Assembly: GCA_937946835.1 (NCBI GenBank)
Contig: CALFAV010000013.1
Span: 1 to 64,000, forward strand
DNA from: an uncultured Verrucomicrobiae bacterium
GTDB lineage: Bacteria > Verrucomicrobiota > Verrucomicrobiia > Limisphaerales > J093
Reading direction: 5' to 3'
Length of the DNA: 64,000 nucleotides
Within the stretch, counting starts at the first letter, position 1. Each line of letters starts with the position of its first letter. The notes beneath the pieces are model-generated. The model saw nothing but the letters and a program-made list of their open reading frames with translations, searched no databases and was not told the origin of the DNA. Made by a program: the position numbers and the translations under genes. Positions 27,454 to 36,526 of the stretch are shown here, piece by piece.

Positions 27454-27507
27454 GCGTTCAGCGGCTGGCAGCGGCGAACGGCCGTCCGGACCGTTGGGGC
27501 GCGCTGC

Positions 27508-28488
27508 TCACGCGCCGGGCGGGATCAGGTCGTCGAGCGAGTCGCTTTCGATGCCGATGTCCGCAAACAGCCACGAGGAGAGGTACCGTTCGCAGCAGGA
27601 GGGCATGACCGCCACGATGAGTTTGCCGGCGTTTTCCGGGCGTTTGGCCACCTGGAGGGCGGCCCAGGCAATGGCGCCGCTGGAGATGCCCACCGGGATG
27701 CCCTCCTCGCGGTTGATGGCCTTGGCCACGGCGCCCGCGTCTTCTTCCTTCACGGTGATGACCTCGTCGAGGATGGCGCGGTTGAGCACCTCGGGGATGA
27801 ACCCGGCACCGATGCCCTGCAACTTGTGCGGGCCGGGCTGGCCGCCGGAAAGCACCGGCGAACCGGCCGGCTCCACGGCCACGGCCTTGAAGGACGGTTT
27901 GCGCGGCTTGATCACTTCGGCCACGCCGGTGATGGTGCCGCCGGTGCCCACCCCCGCGACCACGATATCCACCCGGCCGTCGGTGTCGCGCCAGATTTCC
28001 TCGGCGGTGGTGCGGCGGTGGATTTCCGGGTTCGCGGGGTTGGAGAACTGCTGGAGGATGACGCTGTTGGGGATGCGGGCGCGCAGTTCCTCGGCCTTGG
28101 CGATGGCGCCTTTCATGCCCTTGCTGCCCTCGGTGAGGACCAGCCGGGCGCCGAGGATCTTGAGCAGTTTGCGCCGCTCCAGGCTCATGGTTTCCGGCAT
28201 GGTGAGGATGAGCTTGAGGCCCTTGGCCGCGGCCACAAAGGCCAGGGCGATGCCGGTGTTGCCGCTGGTGGGTTCGATCAGGACGGTGTCCTTGTTGATC
28301 CGGCCGGACCGGAGGGCGTCTTCGATCATGGACACGCCGATGCGGTCCTTGACGCTGGCCAGGGGGTTGAAGAACTCCAGCTTGAGCAGCACGTCGGCCA
28401 CGGCGCCATGGGCCTGGGCGACCCGGTGCAGCCGGACCAGCGGGGTGTTGCCGATGGTTTGGGTGATGTCGTCGTAGATGCGGGACAT
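27508..28488 (-). CDS. cysK: Cysteine synthase (O-acetylserine sulfhydrylase)
   Basis: The protein has 326 residues. The PLP lysine K47 lies in [11 protein letters not shown], the substrate loop TSGNTG at residues 74-79, and the phosphate-binding GTGGTITG further on. [18 protein letters not shown] and the C-terminal SSCCER-like PSCCERYLS are typical of CysK. It condenses O-acetylserine with sulfide derived from the sulfate imported by the same operon. The ATG at 28488 fits the conserved N-terminus [17 protein letters not shown]. Confidence 0.94.
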   Translation of the reverse strand: MSRIYDDITQTIGNTPLVRLHRVAQAHGAVADVLLKLEFFNPLASVKDRIGVSMIEDALRSGRINKDTVLIEPTSGNTGIALAFVAAAKGLKLILTMPETMSLERRKLLKILGARLVLTEGSKGMKGAIAKAEELRARIPNSVILQQFSNPANPEIHRRTTAEEIWRDTDGRVDIVVAGVGTGGTITGVAEVIKPRKPSFKAVAVEPAGSPVLSGGQPGPHKLQGIGAGFIPEVLNRAILDEVITVKEEDAGAVAKAINREEGIPVGISSGAIAWAALQVAKRPENAGKLIVAVMPSCCERYLSSWLFADIGIESDSLDDLIPPGA

Positions 28489-28522
28489 GGGGGTTGAGGT
28501 TGAGGGTTTGCGGTGTGGAAAC

Positions 28523-29518
28523 TCAGCGCTTGCTGCGGGTAATTTGGTCAAAAATCGCTCCTTCGGCAAAGTGTTTGGCGTGGGCCTGCCGCCAGCCGCC
28601 GAACAGCTCGTCCACCGTCACCAACCTCAGGGGGGCAAACCGCCCGGCAAACCGGGCGGCAACCGATTCCGCCCGCGGCCGGAAAAAATGGCGGGCGGCC
28701 AGCTCCTGGCCCTCCGTGGAGTACAGATACTCCAGGTACGCGCGCGCCACTGCTTCCGTGCCCTTGCGTTGCACCACCTGGTCCACCCAGGCCACCGGCG
28801 GCTCCGCCAGGATGCTCACCGACGGGATCACCAACTCGAACCGGTTCGTGCCGTATTCGCGCAGGGCCAGAAAGGCTTCGTTCTCCCAGGTGATGAGCAC
28901 GTCCCCAATCCCGCGCTGGACGAAGGTGGTGGAGGCGCCGCGTGCGCCGGCGTCGAACACCGCCACGTTCTGGAACAGCCGCGTCATGAAGTCCCGGATC
29001 CGGGTTTCATCGTCCCCAAACTGCTGCACGGCCCACGCCCAGGCCGCCAGGTAGTTCCACCGCGCCCCGCCCGAGGTCTTGGGGTTGGGGGTGACCACGC
29101 TCACCCCGGAGCGGGCCAGGTCGTCCCAGTCCCGGATACCTTTGGGATTCCCCCGGCGGACCGCCAGGACGATGGCGCTGGTGTAGGGCGCACTGTTGTG
29201 CGGCAGGCGCTGTTGCCAGTTGGTGGGCAACAGCCGGCCCCGCTCCGCGAGGGCGTCAATATCATGGGCCAGCGCCAGCGTAACCACGTCCGCGCGCAAG
29301 CCCTCGATCACCGAGCGCGCCTGCTTGCCCGAGCCGCCATGCGACTGCTGGACAATTACATCGTCACCGGTCTTTCCCTTCCAGTAACGGGCAAACGCGG
29401 CGTTGAACTCGGAGTAAAATTCCCGGGTGGGATCGTAGGAAACGTTGAGCAGCCGGATTTCCCTCCCCAGGGCCTGAACCGCCAGCCCCGTCAGCACGAT
29501 TGCCAGCCACCGCCGCAC
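28523..29518 (-). CDS. sbp: Sulfate-binding periplasmic protein
   Basis: The protein has 331 residues when started at a GTG at 29518 that opens the signal peptide [17 protein letters not shown]. Mature landmarks of the Sbp/CysP family are [65 protein letters not shown], and the [13 protein letters not shown] block. It delivers sulfate or thiosulfate to the CysTWA transporter. A TTG at 29530 or a GTG/ATG further up (to 29716) are alternative starts, but the chosen one gives the usual family length of about 330. Confidence 0.88.
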   Translation of the reverse strand: MRRWLAIVLTGLAVQALGREIRLLNVSYDPTREFYSEFNAAFARYWKGKTGDDVIVQQSHGGSGKQARSVIEGLRADVVTLALAHDIDALAERGRLLPTNWQQRLPHNSAPYTSAIVLAVRRGNPKGIRDWDDLARSGVSVVTPNPKTSGGARWNYLAAWAWAVQQFGDDETRIRDFMTRLFQNVAVFDAGARGASTTFVQRGIGDVLITWENEAFLALREYGTNRFELVIPSVSILAEPPVAWVDQVVQRKGTEAVARAYLEYLYSTEGQELAARHFFRPRAESVAARFAGRFAPLRLVTVDELFGGWRQAHAKHFAEGAIFDQITRSKR

Positions 29519-29818
29519 GCCACGGGTCAACCTAACGCCCGGGCGATTCCTCGCCCCCCACGCCGAACGGACGGCCTTGGGAGCATCCAACCCACCCTCC
29601 CCGTGCCGCCGCTCTCGGCGGCAGCCCCGCCCCTGCTCAAGCACCGGCAGGCACCGAGGCCGCCCACGCGAAGGCCCCCCCGCGCCGCTTACCTCAAAAT
29701 GTCGGTAAAAAAGCATCCCGGACTTTTCGAGCGTTGCACGGTTGATCCGGCGCGGCCTCGATTCAAGCCATCGTCGGCTGAAACCAGGCCGGCGTGACGC
29801 GTGCCAAAAACGGCGGGG
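29519..29818 (-). promoter_or_regulatory. Long GC-rich leader of the sulfate/cysteine operon
   Basis: About 290 nt lie between the candidate promoter and the chosen start of the sulfate-binding protein. It contains a perfect 8-bp hairpin with a 4-nt loop (TGCCGCCG, loop, CGGCGGCA) at 29604-29623 and further G/C-rich complementary tracts. I compared it with the core of SAM-I (S-box) and other sulfur riboswitches and did not find their conserved segments. It may be an attenuator or simply a long untranslated region. Confidence 0.35.
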
Positions 29819-29846
29819 AGCGTAGCCGGATACATTACCATGTCAA
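29819..29846 (-). promoter_or_regulatory. Candidate sigma-70 promoter of the sulfate/cysteine operon
   Basis: On the minus strand TTGACA (29841-29846), 16 bp, then TACGCT (29819-29824). The -35 box is perfect and the -10 box is weak. It is the best-looking pair upstream of the operon and lies in a locally AT-richer stretch. The rest of the gap up to 30135 holds no gene I can support. Confidence 0.4.
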
Positions 29847-30135
29847 TCATGTTTCTCATGTTTGTCGCCAACCAATGTTTCAACCTCCAAGCCTCCGCAA
29901 GGCTCTACCGTCAACCGCCCGCAGCAAAGTTGAACGTCCGTTTGGACCCACTATGGGGCTTGTCCGGGCGTGTATTTGCGTTGTCCAAGAAGCGCTTGCT
30001 CCCAGACCACAACTTGCTTTCCCAGCCTCGAAGAGGTTTCAGGATGGGGATCACCCTCCCCCGGGACAACGCCCGGTTTGGCGCGAATAACCCGCCGGCG
30101 GCACGGTCTTGATCGGCGCCGCGCTGTGCCGCACC

Positions 30136-30792
30136 TCAGGCCATCTCGAGCACCGCCTGAACCAGCTTGTTGATGCCGGCCTCGGCCTCGGTGATCCGGT
30201 TGGCCAGCATGTAGGCCGGGGTGGTCACGATCTTGAGGCGGCGGTCCACCACCACGTTGTGGACGGTGCAGTTGACGTGGTGGGCGCCTTCCTTCTGCAG
30301 GGCCTGGGCGGTTCCGGCATCGTTGCCGATGGTGAATTCGAGTTTCTCGGCGCCGAACAGTTTGGCCGCGATGGCCGGGGCGATGCAGACAAAGCCCAGC
30401 GGCTTGCCCAACCGATGCGCCTCCTGCAAGACCCGGGCGACCTGGGGTTCGACCTGGAAGTCCGGTCCGGCCAGCGCAAAGGTGCACAAATTCTTGGCCG
30501 CGCCGAACCCGCCCGGCAGGATGACGGCATCCACCTCGGCCGGCTTGAGCCGGCTCAGGGGGATGATGTTGCCCCGGGCGATGCGGGCGGACTCGACCAG
30601 CACGTTGCGCACCTCGCCCGGCACAGGTTGGCGGGTGTAATGGTTGACCACGTGATGTTGGGGCACGTCCGGCGCCGCGCAGATGATTTGGGCATTGGCC
30701 CGATCCAGGGCGAGGAGGACCAACACCGATTCATGGATTTCGGAGCCGTCGAAAACGCCACAACCCGAAAGAATGACTGCCACTTTCTTCAT
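30136..30792 (-). CDS. elbB: ElbB-type glyoxalase (DJ-1/PfpI superfamily)
   Basis: The protein has 218 residues. It starts KKVAVILSGCGVFDGSEIHE, almost diagnostic for ElbB, with VNHYTRQP, ARGNIIPLSRL, AVILPGGFGAAKNLCTFA and the nucleophile-elbow region PLGFVCIAPAIAAKLFG. Family knowledge: a class I glutamine-amidotransferase-like protein with glyoxalase III activity, named for an effect on isoprenoid synthesis in E. coli. The ATG at 30792 fits the conserved start. It stands alone. Confidence 0.9.
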   Translation of the reverse strand: MKKVAVILSGCGVFDGSEIHESVLVLLALDRANAQIICAAPDVPQHHVVNHYTRQPVPGEVRNVLVESARIARGNIIPLSRLKPAEVDAVILPGGFGAAKNLCTFALAGPDFQVEPQVARVLQEAHRLGKPLGFVCIAPAIAAKLFGAEKLEFTIGNDAGTAQALQKEGAHHVNCTVHNVVVDRRLKIVTTPAYMLANRITEAEAGINKLVQAVLEMA

Positions 30793-30910
30793 GTCGGGCA
30801 CCTTAAAGCCGCTTCCCACCCGCGCGCAAGCCGGCGCGACGCCGCTGGTCCGGCCGGGCCGGGTGGATTAAAATCCTGCGGCGCGTTGACCGGCCGCGCC
30901 TGTCCTGTCC

Positions 30911-31666
30911 ATGTCCGATACCCGAAACCATCGCGGACCGGCACCCGAGGACGCGGCGCTCTTTGCCCCCGGGCAGTGGCCCACCCTGCGCCGGGCGGCG
31001 GAGGAGTTGGTCTGGCTGCTGGACCGCGGGTACGCGCTGCGCTCGGCGACCGAACTGGTGGGCAACCGCCACGCCCTGACTGCGCGGCAGCGGCTGGCGC
31101 TGACCCGTTGCGTGTGCCCCGGCATCGCCCGGCGGCGGCGCCAGCAAACCGAGGTACCACCGGCCGCGCTCCGCGGGCAGGAACTGTGGCTGGACGGTTT
31201 CAACGTGCTGACCGCCCTGGAGGCGGCGTTGGCCGGGGGCGTGGTGCTGCTGGGTTGCGACGGTTGTTGCCGCGATCTGGCCAGCGTCTATGCGCGGCAC
31301 CACGAGGTTGCCGAAACCGCCCCGGCCCTGGAGCTGCTTGGCGCGGCCCTTCAGAACTGGGGCGTGCGCCGGTGCCGGTGGTGGCTGGACCGGCCCGTGT
31401 CCAACAGCGGCCGGTTGCAGCGGCGGTTGCTTGAACTGGCCGCGGCCCGCGGATGGGACTGGTCGGTGGACCTGGTCTTCAACCCGGACAAGGTCCTGGC
31501 GGAGAGCGAGCAGATCGTGGCCACGACCGACAGCGTCATCCTCGACCGTTGCCGGCGCTGGTTTAACCTGGTTCGCTGGGTGATCGCCGGGCACATTCCC
31601 CGGGCCTGGGTGGTGGACTTGGGCGTTGCTCCCGTCTCCGAGGGAGAACGCCGGGAGCCGGTTTGA
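30911..31666 (+). CDS. DUF434 domain-containing protein
   Basis: The protein has 251 residues. The N-terminal DUF434 region (LRRAAEELVWLLDRGYALRS, ELVGNRHALTARQRLAL) is followed by a PIN/NYN-like core: LWLDGFNVLTALEAAL has the acidic start, then VVLLGCDGCCRDLASVYARH, and DSVILDRCRRWFNLVRWV. The layout suggests a nuclease-like fold, but the function is not established for the family. The gene is divergent from elbB and 112 bp upstream of hypA. Confidence 0.78.
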   Translation: MSDTRNHRGPAPEDAALFAPGQWPTLRRAAEELVWLLDRGYALRSATELVGNRHALTARQRLALTRCVCPGIARRRRQQTEVPPAALRGQELWLDGFNVLTALEAALAGGVVLLGCDGCCRDLASVYARHHEVAETAPALELLGAALQNWGVRRCRWWLDRPVSNSGRLQRRLLELAAARGWDWSVDLVFNPDKVLAESEQIVATTDSVILDRCRRWFNLVRWVIAGHIPRAWVVDLGVAPVSEGERREPV

Positions 31667-31778
31667 GCCCCGGCGCAGCGGCAAATGCCCGACCGCACCG
31701 CCGCGCCCGATTGACCTTCTGCCCGGCCCGGGCCGGGATTAAGCTCCCCTACCGGCGCGGGGCGGCGCATTCTGAAAA

Positions 31779-32120
31779 ATGCACGAGGCATCCTTGATGC
31801 AAAGCGTCCTGGAGGAAGCCGGACGGCAGGCCGGCGCCCACGGCTGCTCGGTGATCCATCTGATCCGGCTCCGCGTGGGCGCGCTCAGCGGGGTGGTGCC
31901 CGAGGCGCTGGAGTTTGCTTTCGAGGCGCTCAAGACCGGGACCCCGGCGGCGGCCGGGCGGCTGGAAATCGAGCGGGTCCCCGCCCGGGCGCGTTGCCGT
32001 GTGTGCGCCCGGGAGTTTGAGCTTGAAGACCCGGCCCAGCCCTGCCCGACCTGCGGGACTTGGGACACGGTGCTGGTACAAGGTCGCGAGCTGGAATTGG
32101 CGCGCCTCATCGCCGAGTAG
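31779..32120 (+). CDS. hypA: HypA-type nickel metallochaperone
   Basis: The protein has 113 residues. The N-terminal MHE (Met1-His2-Glu3) is the nickel site. A zinc ribbon is made of Cys73, Cys76, Cys89 and Cys92 (CRVC and CPTC). IHLIRLRVGALSGVVPEAL is typical of HypA/HybF. It delivers nickel to [NiFe]-hydrogenase or urease precursors together with HypB. No other hyp, hydrogenase or urease gene is in the window, so its partner is elsewhere or absent. Confidence 0.88.
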   Translation: MHEASLMQSVLEEAGRQAGAHGCSVIHLIRLRVGALSGVVPEALEFAFEALKTGTPAAAGRLEIERVPARARCRVCAREFELEDPAQPCPTCGTWDTVLVQGRELELARLIAE

Positions 32121-32261
32121 CCGGGCTACGGTCTCCGCGCCCCGACCCGGGGCATCCGGGCCTCAAGATTTCCGGGGATTCACTGCCCCGCCGGGGTCAC
32201 GGTGTCCGCGGGACAACCCGCAACCGGGGAATCGGCCGGGCGGCCCGCTCCGACCACGGCC

Positions 32262-32975
32262 TTACCAGAGCGACTCTTCCTCTTCATGATGCCGCCGGTA
32301 AAAGTGCCGGACCTTGATCACGCTGCACAGCAGCGCGCCGAACACAAACCCGCCGATGTGGGCCCACCAGGCAATCCCGCCCGCGGCATCCGGTCGGGCC
32401 AGCAGACTGAGGGTGCCGTTAAAAAACTGCAGGATGAACCACCAGCCCAGGAAAATGACCGCCGGCACCACGAAGTACGGGCCCAGGAAAAACGGGGGGA
32501 TGACCATCGCCACCCGGGCATGGGGAAACAGGCGGAAGTAGCCGCCCATGACGGCGGCGATCGCGCCGCTGGCCCCGATGGTGGGCACGGCCGAGGTCGG
32601 GTTGGTGTAGATGTGCAGCGCGCCGGCCGCCAGTCCGCCGGCCAGGTAAAAGACCAGGAAGCGCCGCCGCCCCAGTCGGTCCTCGACGTTGTCGCCGAAA
32701 ATCCACAGCGTCCACAGATTGCCCAGCAGATGCGTCCAGCCGCCGTGCAGGAACATCGAGCTGAAAAACGGCAGGATTTGCTCGGGCCAGGAAAACAGAT
32801 CGGCCACCTCGCCCACGGTGTAGCGCACCGGCACCAGGCCCAGAAACAGCAGCACGTCCGCCAGGCGCGGCCCCAGTTGCAGTTCCCAGAAAAACACGGC
32901 CACGTTGATCGCGATCAGCGTCAGCGTCACCACCGGAAAACGCCGGCTGGGAATGTCATCGCGGAGCGGGAGCAT
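32262..32975 (-). CDS. Rhomboid-family intramembrane serine protease
   Basis: The protein has 237 residues and six or more membrane helices. Catalytic Ser136 lies in TIGASGAIAAVMGGY and His206 in WWAHIGGFVFGA. The HxxxN-type SSMFLHGGWTHLLGNLWTLW precedes. An N-terminal PLRDDIPSRRFPVVT start is the common short type seen in many bacteria. It cleaves transmembrane substrates in the inner membrane; substrates are unknown. Confidence 0.9.
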   Translation of the reverse strand: MLPLRDDIPSRRFPVVTLTLIAINVAVFFWELQLGPRLADVLLFLGLVPVRYTVGEVADLFSWPEQILPFFSSMFLHGGWTHLLGNLWTLWIFGDNVEDRLGRRRFLVFYLAGGLAAGALHIYTNPTSAVPTIGASGAIAAVMGGYFRLFPHARVAMVIPPFFLGPYFVVPAVIFLGWWFILQFFNGTLSLLARPDAAGGIAWWAHIGGFVFGALLCSVIKVRHFYRRHHEEEESLW

Positions 32976-33025
32976 GGTTCAGGCAGGCAGGATGGGGGTG
33001 GAAAAGCTGGGGAAGGGAGGGCGGG

Positions 33026-34045
33026 TCAGGTGGCGCGCGGATTGAAGCGGGAGACCCGGCGCAACTGCTCCCACAACTCGCGCTCTTCGACGGTGAGTTG
33101 CGCCGGCACCTCGATGTTCACCACCACGTACAGGTCGCCCCGCTCGCCGCTGCCGCGGGGCAGGCCGCGTCCCCGCACCCGTAGTTGCCGGCCGCTGGAA
33201 GAGCCGGGCGGGATGCGCACGGTGACCCGCCCATCCAGGGTGGGCACCTCCACTGTCGTGCCCAACACCGCCTCCCAGGGCGCGAGGTCCAGGTCGTGGT
33301 ACAGGTCCGCACCCCGCACCCTGAACCAGGGATGCGCCGCCAGGCGCACCCGCAGGTACAGGTCCCCGGGCGGCCCGCCGCCCGAGCCCGCGCCGCCCTT
33401 GGCCGGCACGCGAATGGTCTGGCCATCCTGCACGCCGGCTGGGATGCGGACCTTGAAGGTGTCCGTTTCGGTCCGGCCCGTCCGGGGATTGGTTTTTTGC
33501 AGGGAAATGCTCCGCACCGCCCCCCGGAAGGCCTCTTCCAGCGTGACCAGCAGGTCGCCCTCGATGTCCGGGCCGCGCTGACCGCCACCGGCGGCTTCTT
33601 CGAAAAGGCCGCCCGGTTCGCCCGCCGCACCCCGGTCAGCCCGCGCGTGGCGGAAAAGTTCGTCCAGTCCACCGCGCCCGAAGAACTGCTCGAAGAAATC
33701 GCTGAAGCCGGTGCCCCCGAAGTGGAACTCGAAGCTCCGGGTGCCGTCGGGACTGGTCCAGTGCGCGCCGCGACCGCCCGCCCAACCGGGCGGGGGCTCG
33801 AAACCCGCCCCGCCGGATTGCCAGGCAGCCCCCAGGGAGTCGTACTTGCGGCGCTTGACCGGATCGCTCAGCACCTCGTAGGCCTCGTTGATCTCCTTGA
33901 ACTTCTCCTCGGCGGCCTTTTTGTCCTTCGCCACGTCGGGGTGATACTGGCGGGCCAGCCTGCGAAAGGCCTTTTTGATGTCCTCGTCGCTGGCGTCACG
34001 CGGGACGCCGAGGATCGCGTAGTAGTCTTTGAACTCGACGGGCAT
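33026..34045 (-). CDS. cbpA: DnaJ-class co-chaperone CbpA
   Basis: The protein has 339 residues. A J-domain has HPD at 35-37 ([19 protein letters not shown]), then a Gly/Phe-rich linker with an unusual insertion up to about residue 150. Two DnaJ_C beta-sandwiches follow ([39 protein letters not shown]). The Cys-rich zinc finger of DnaJ is absent, which makes it CbpA-like. It stimulates Hsp70. The CbpM-like modulator is directly upstream (24-bp gap), as in E. coli cbpAM except for gene order. Confidence 0.9.
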   Translation of the reverse strand: MPVEFKDYYAILGVPRDASDEDIKKAFRRLARQYHPDVAKDKKAAEEKFKEINEAYEVLSDPVKRRKYDSLGAAWQSGGAGFEPPPGWAGGRGAHWTSPDGTRSFEFHFGGTGFSDFFEQFFGRGGLDELFRHARADRGAAGEPGGLFEEAAGGGQRGPDIEGDLLVTLEEAFRGAVRSISLQKTNPRTGRTETDTFKVRIPAGVQDGQTIRVPAKGGAGSGGGPPGDLYLRVRLAAHPWFRVRGADLYHDLDLAPWEAVLGTTVEVPTLDGRVTVRIPPGSSSGRQLRVRGRGLPRGSGERGDLYVVVNIEVPAQLTVEERELWEQLRRVSRFNPRAT

Positions 34046-34069
34046 GGCACTGGAGGGGCGCCGTTCCGG

Positions 34070-34384
34070 TCAGCGCGCCCGCAAACCCCGCAGTTCCTCC
34101 CGCAGCCGCTCGACCTGGTCCAGCAACTCCGCCACCAGCCGCAGGGCGCGGAAGTTCAACTGATAGGCCGCGCGCAATTCGGCCAGCCGGCGCAGCCGCC
34201 GGAGACCCTCGTCGTCGAAGGCCCAGCCGCCGGTGTCGGGCGCCCTGACCGGGGCCACCACCCCGCACCGACAAAAGAGCACGATCTGGCGCCGTGGGAG
34301 TTGGGTGAAACGGGCCACTTGTTCGAGGGTGTACCCCTCGGCGGGATTCGGCTCATGCAGTTCGAACAACAGATTCGCCGGCAT
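34070..34384 (-). CDS. cbpM: CbpM-like chaperone modulator (MerR-type fold)
   Basis: The protein has 104 residues. The N-terminal part YTLEQVARFTQLPRRQIVLF has the helix-turn-helix of MerR/CbpM proteins, and a C-terminal coiled coil (LRLVAELLDQVERLREELRG) follows. In E. coli CbpM binds the J-domain of CbpA and inhibits it. Its place just upstream of cbpA supports that role more strongly than the short sequence does. Confidence 0.78.
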   Translation of the reverse strand: MPANLLFELHEPNPAEGYTLEQVARFTQLPRRQIVLFCRCGVVAPVRAPDTGGWAFDDEGLRRLRRLAELRAAYQLNFRALRLVAELLDQVERLREELRGLRAR

Positions 34385-34420
34385 GGCAATCGGGGAGAGG
34401 CGGACCCGGAACTCTCCGGT

Positions 34421-35539
34421 TCAGTTCGCGGCCGGGCGTGCGCGCCAGGCCGGGCGCCCTTCCGGCGGCCGCAACGAACGGACCAGCATCATTTCGCCCA
34501 CGTTTTCCGGGGTGATCAGGCCCACGAACCGGCCGGCACGGTCCACCACCGGCAAGGCCGGGCAGCCGCACTCCTGCATTTCGCGGAAGGCCTCCTCGAA
34601 GGGGTCCTGGGGCGAAACCACCGGCAGGTCCCGGCGCATGAACTCCAGCACCGGCGCGTGGGGGCCGTGTTTTTTGAAGGCCGCGATCATGTCGTCGCGG
34701 GTCAGCACCCCGAGCACCCGCTCGGCCTCGTCCACCACCGGGAATTCGTGCTGCGCGGTGCGCAGCAGCGCCTCGGCCGCGTCGTCCAGCGTGGCCCGGG
34801 GCGGCAGGCGCACCAGGTGTGTCATCATCGCCTCGGCCACCGGCACGCCCAGGCTGATGTCCTTGAGGTGCGCGGCGGAAGCCTCGGCCTGGGCGCCGAG
34901 GAAGATGAAAAAGGCAATGAAGATGAGCATCGGGTTGACGAACAGCCCGATGAAGCCGAACACAAACGCCAACGCCTGACCGATGCCCGCGGCTATGTGC
35001 GTGGCCCGACCGTAGGTCATGACCATGGCCAGCAGGGAGCGCAGCACCCGCCCGCCGTCCATCGGAAAGGCCGGGATCAGGTTGAAGAGCACCAGCATCA
35101 CGTTCACGGCCGCCAGTTTGGCCAACATGCCCGTGCCGGGGTGGTTCAACCGCTCCAGCGGTTCCCAAGAGGGCCGCTGGTTCAACAGCCCGATCAGCAC
35201 CGCGGCGATGACCACGTTGACCAGCGGCCCCGCCAGCGCCACGACCAGTTCCTGCCAGGGCTTGTCCGGCATCCGTTGCAGGCGGGCCACGCCGCCGATG
35301 GGCAACAGGGTGATGTCCGGGGTGCGGATGCCAAAGGCGCGGGCCGCCAGCGCGTGCCCGAACTCGTGCAGCAACACGCAGCCAAACAGCGCCAGCAGGA
35401 ACACCACCCCCCGCGTGGCGGCGGCCGCCCCGCCCAGTTGGTAATAGCTGAACCCGATCCAGGCCAGGAACAGCAGGAAGGTCAGGTGCAACCGGACTTC
35501 GATGCCGGCCACGCGGGCGATCTTGATGGACCAGCGCAT
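34421..35539 (-). CDS. Site-2-type M50 metalloprotease with tandem CBS domains
   Basis: The protein has 372 residues. The membrane part carries the zinc motif HEFGH (58-62) and the second site NLIPAFPMDGGRVLRSL. CBS repeats follow from about residue 230 (AMMTHLVRLPPRATLDDAAE; FMRRDLPVVSPQDPFEEAF). The architecture matches the archaeal/bacterial mjS2P-like group whose CBS domains sense adenine nucleotides. The ATG at 35539 is set by the conserved RWSIKIARVAGIEVRLHLTF start. Substrates are unknown. Confidence 0.9.
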   Translation of the reverse strand: MRWSIKIARVAGIEVRLHLTFLLFLAWIGFSYYQLGGAAAATRGVVFLLALFGCVLLHEFGHALAARAFGIRTPDITLLPIGGVARLQRMPDKPWQELVVALAGPLVNVVIAAVLIGLLNQRPSWEPLERLNHPGTGMLAKLAAVNVMLVLFNLIPAFPMDGGRVLRSLLAMVMTYGRATHIAAGIGQALAFVFGFIGLFVNPMLIFIAFFIFLGAQAEASAAHLKDISLGVPVAEAMMTHLVRLPPRATLDDAAEALLRTAQHEFPVVDEAERVLGVLTRDDMIAAFKKHGPHAPVLEFMRRDLPVVSPQDPFEEAFREMQECGCPALPVVDRAGRFVGLITPENVGEMMLVRSLRPPEGRPAWRARPAAN

Positions 35540-35552
35540 GGGGAAAAGGCGG

Positions 35553-36035
35553 TCAGCGTTTGGGCCGGGATTCGGGGCGCACCGGGTGGAGCAGCGGACC
35601 AAACACCGCGAGCACCTCGCGCGGGTCGGCCTTGACCAGGTCGCGCGCCAGATTCACCTCGATGCGGTCGCGCAGGCCGTTCGGGAGGGTTTCGCAAAGC
35701 ATTCGGTTCAGAGCCTTGGGCGCGGCCAGCCAGAGGCCGTTCTCGGGGTGCTGGCGGGCCAGGCGGCGGATGTGCTCGGCCAGTTGGCGGGTCAGGCGGC
35801 GGCGGGTTTCCAGCTTGAGGTTGTGGTCATCCCCCACCGGAGTGGCCGCGGCGTTGCGGGCCGGTGGCGCGCGGCGTCCGGCCAGGTCGGAGACGCGGTC
35901 CACCACCCGCTGATGGGCGTCGGTCAGCACGGTGTTTTCCAACGGCTCCAACCGCGGCGTGCCGCGGGGCGTGGTGGCGAGTTGGTAGGCTTTGAACGAG
36001 CCGAGGTCGGCGAGGATGAGCAGTTTGGGGTTCAT
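35553..36035 (-). CDS. Host-attachment family protein (AtsA-like)
   Basis: The protein has 160 residues. It starts KLLILADLGSFKAYQLATTP and has the charged DDHNLKLETRRRLTRQLAEH and WLAAPKALNRMLCETLPNGL segments of the family first named for Agrobacterium attachment (PF10116). Despite the name, its biochemical role is unknown. It lies 13 bp before the M50 protease gene and is probably co-transcribed with it. The ATG at 36035 fits the family start; upstream codons run into a Pro/Arg-rich non-coding stretch. Confidence 0.75.
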   Translation of the reverse strand: MNPKLLILADLGSFKAYQLATTPRGTPRLEPLENTVLTDAHQRVVDRVSDLAGRRAPPARNAAATPVGDDHNLKLETRRRLTRQLAEHIRRLARQHPENGLWLAAPKALNRMLCETLPNGLRDRIEVNLARDLVKADPREVLAVFGPLLHPVRPESRPKR

Positions 36036-36364
36036 AACCGGGGTACAAAACAGGTCCACCGCTCGGGACTGCGGGGCGGCCGGCGAGGCTGGCCCCACCC
36101 ACGGATTCGGGCCCGGGGATCGCAGCGGCCGGTAAAAGCTCCTTGCGCGGCCGACTGGATCATTCCCGAACCGAAAGGTCAGCCGCCGGGCGGCGTGTTT
36201 CATTGGTCAATAAGAAACCCCATCCGATGCCGGGCGGCAAGTCGCGAATACGCTGTTCCCGGGCCGGGGATGCGGGTCCGGGCCGTGGCCCTCCGGGCGG
36301 CGACGGTGCCACTTCGCCGTTGCAATCGGCCGGCGATGGGGGCATTTTTCCCTCCGCCAAAGGT
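36036..36364. other. Intergenic region without a gene
   Basis: These 329 bp lie between the start of the host-attachment gene and the tRNA. They should hold two divergent promoters. No clear box pair, repeat or small gene was seen. Confidence 0.5.
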
Positions 36365-36442
36365 CGGGGCGTAGCGTAGCCTGGCTAGCGCGCTTGTTTC
36401 GGGTACAAGAGGTCGTGAGTTCGAATCTCACCGCCCCGACCA
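36365..36442 (+). tRNA. tRNA-Pro (anticodon CGG)
   Basis: A cloverleaf of 78 nt including encoded CCA (36440-36442). The acceptor stem is CGGGGCG/CGCCCCG, the anticodon stem CTTGT/ACAAG with loop TTCGGGT giving anticodon CGG, and the T-arm GTGAG-TTCGAAT-CTCAC. A short T run follows. Confidence 0.95.
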
Positions 36443-36526
36443 TTTTTCCACGGCCCCGGCCATACGGCCTTTCTGGTCCGCCCCCGAACGGGCAGGGTGA
36501 GGTGCCGGGCGCTCGAAGGCAACCGG

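Noticed and set aside
29519-29818. Possible SAM-type riboswitch in the sulfate operon leader
   Set aside because: The conserved core segments of SAM-I and other sulfur riboswitches were not found; only generic hairpins are present.
29801-30112. Plus-strand frame of 103 codons in the elbB/sulfate-operon gap
   Set aside because: Hydrophobic start looks tempting, but the rest is Arg/Pro-rich without a motif, and the segment overlaps the best promoter of the opposite operon.
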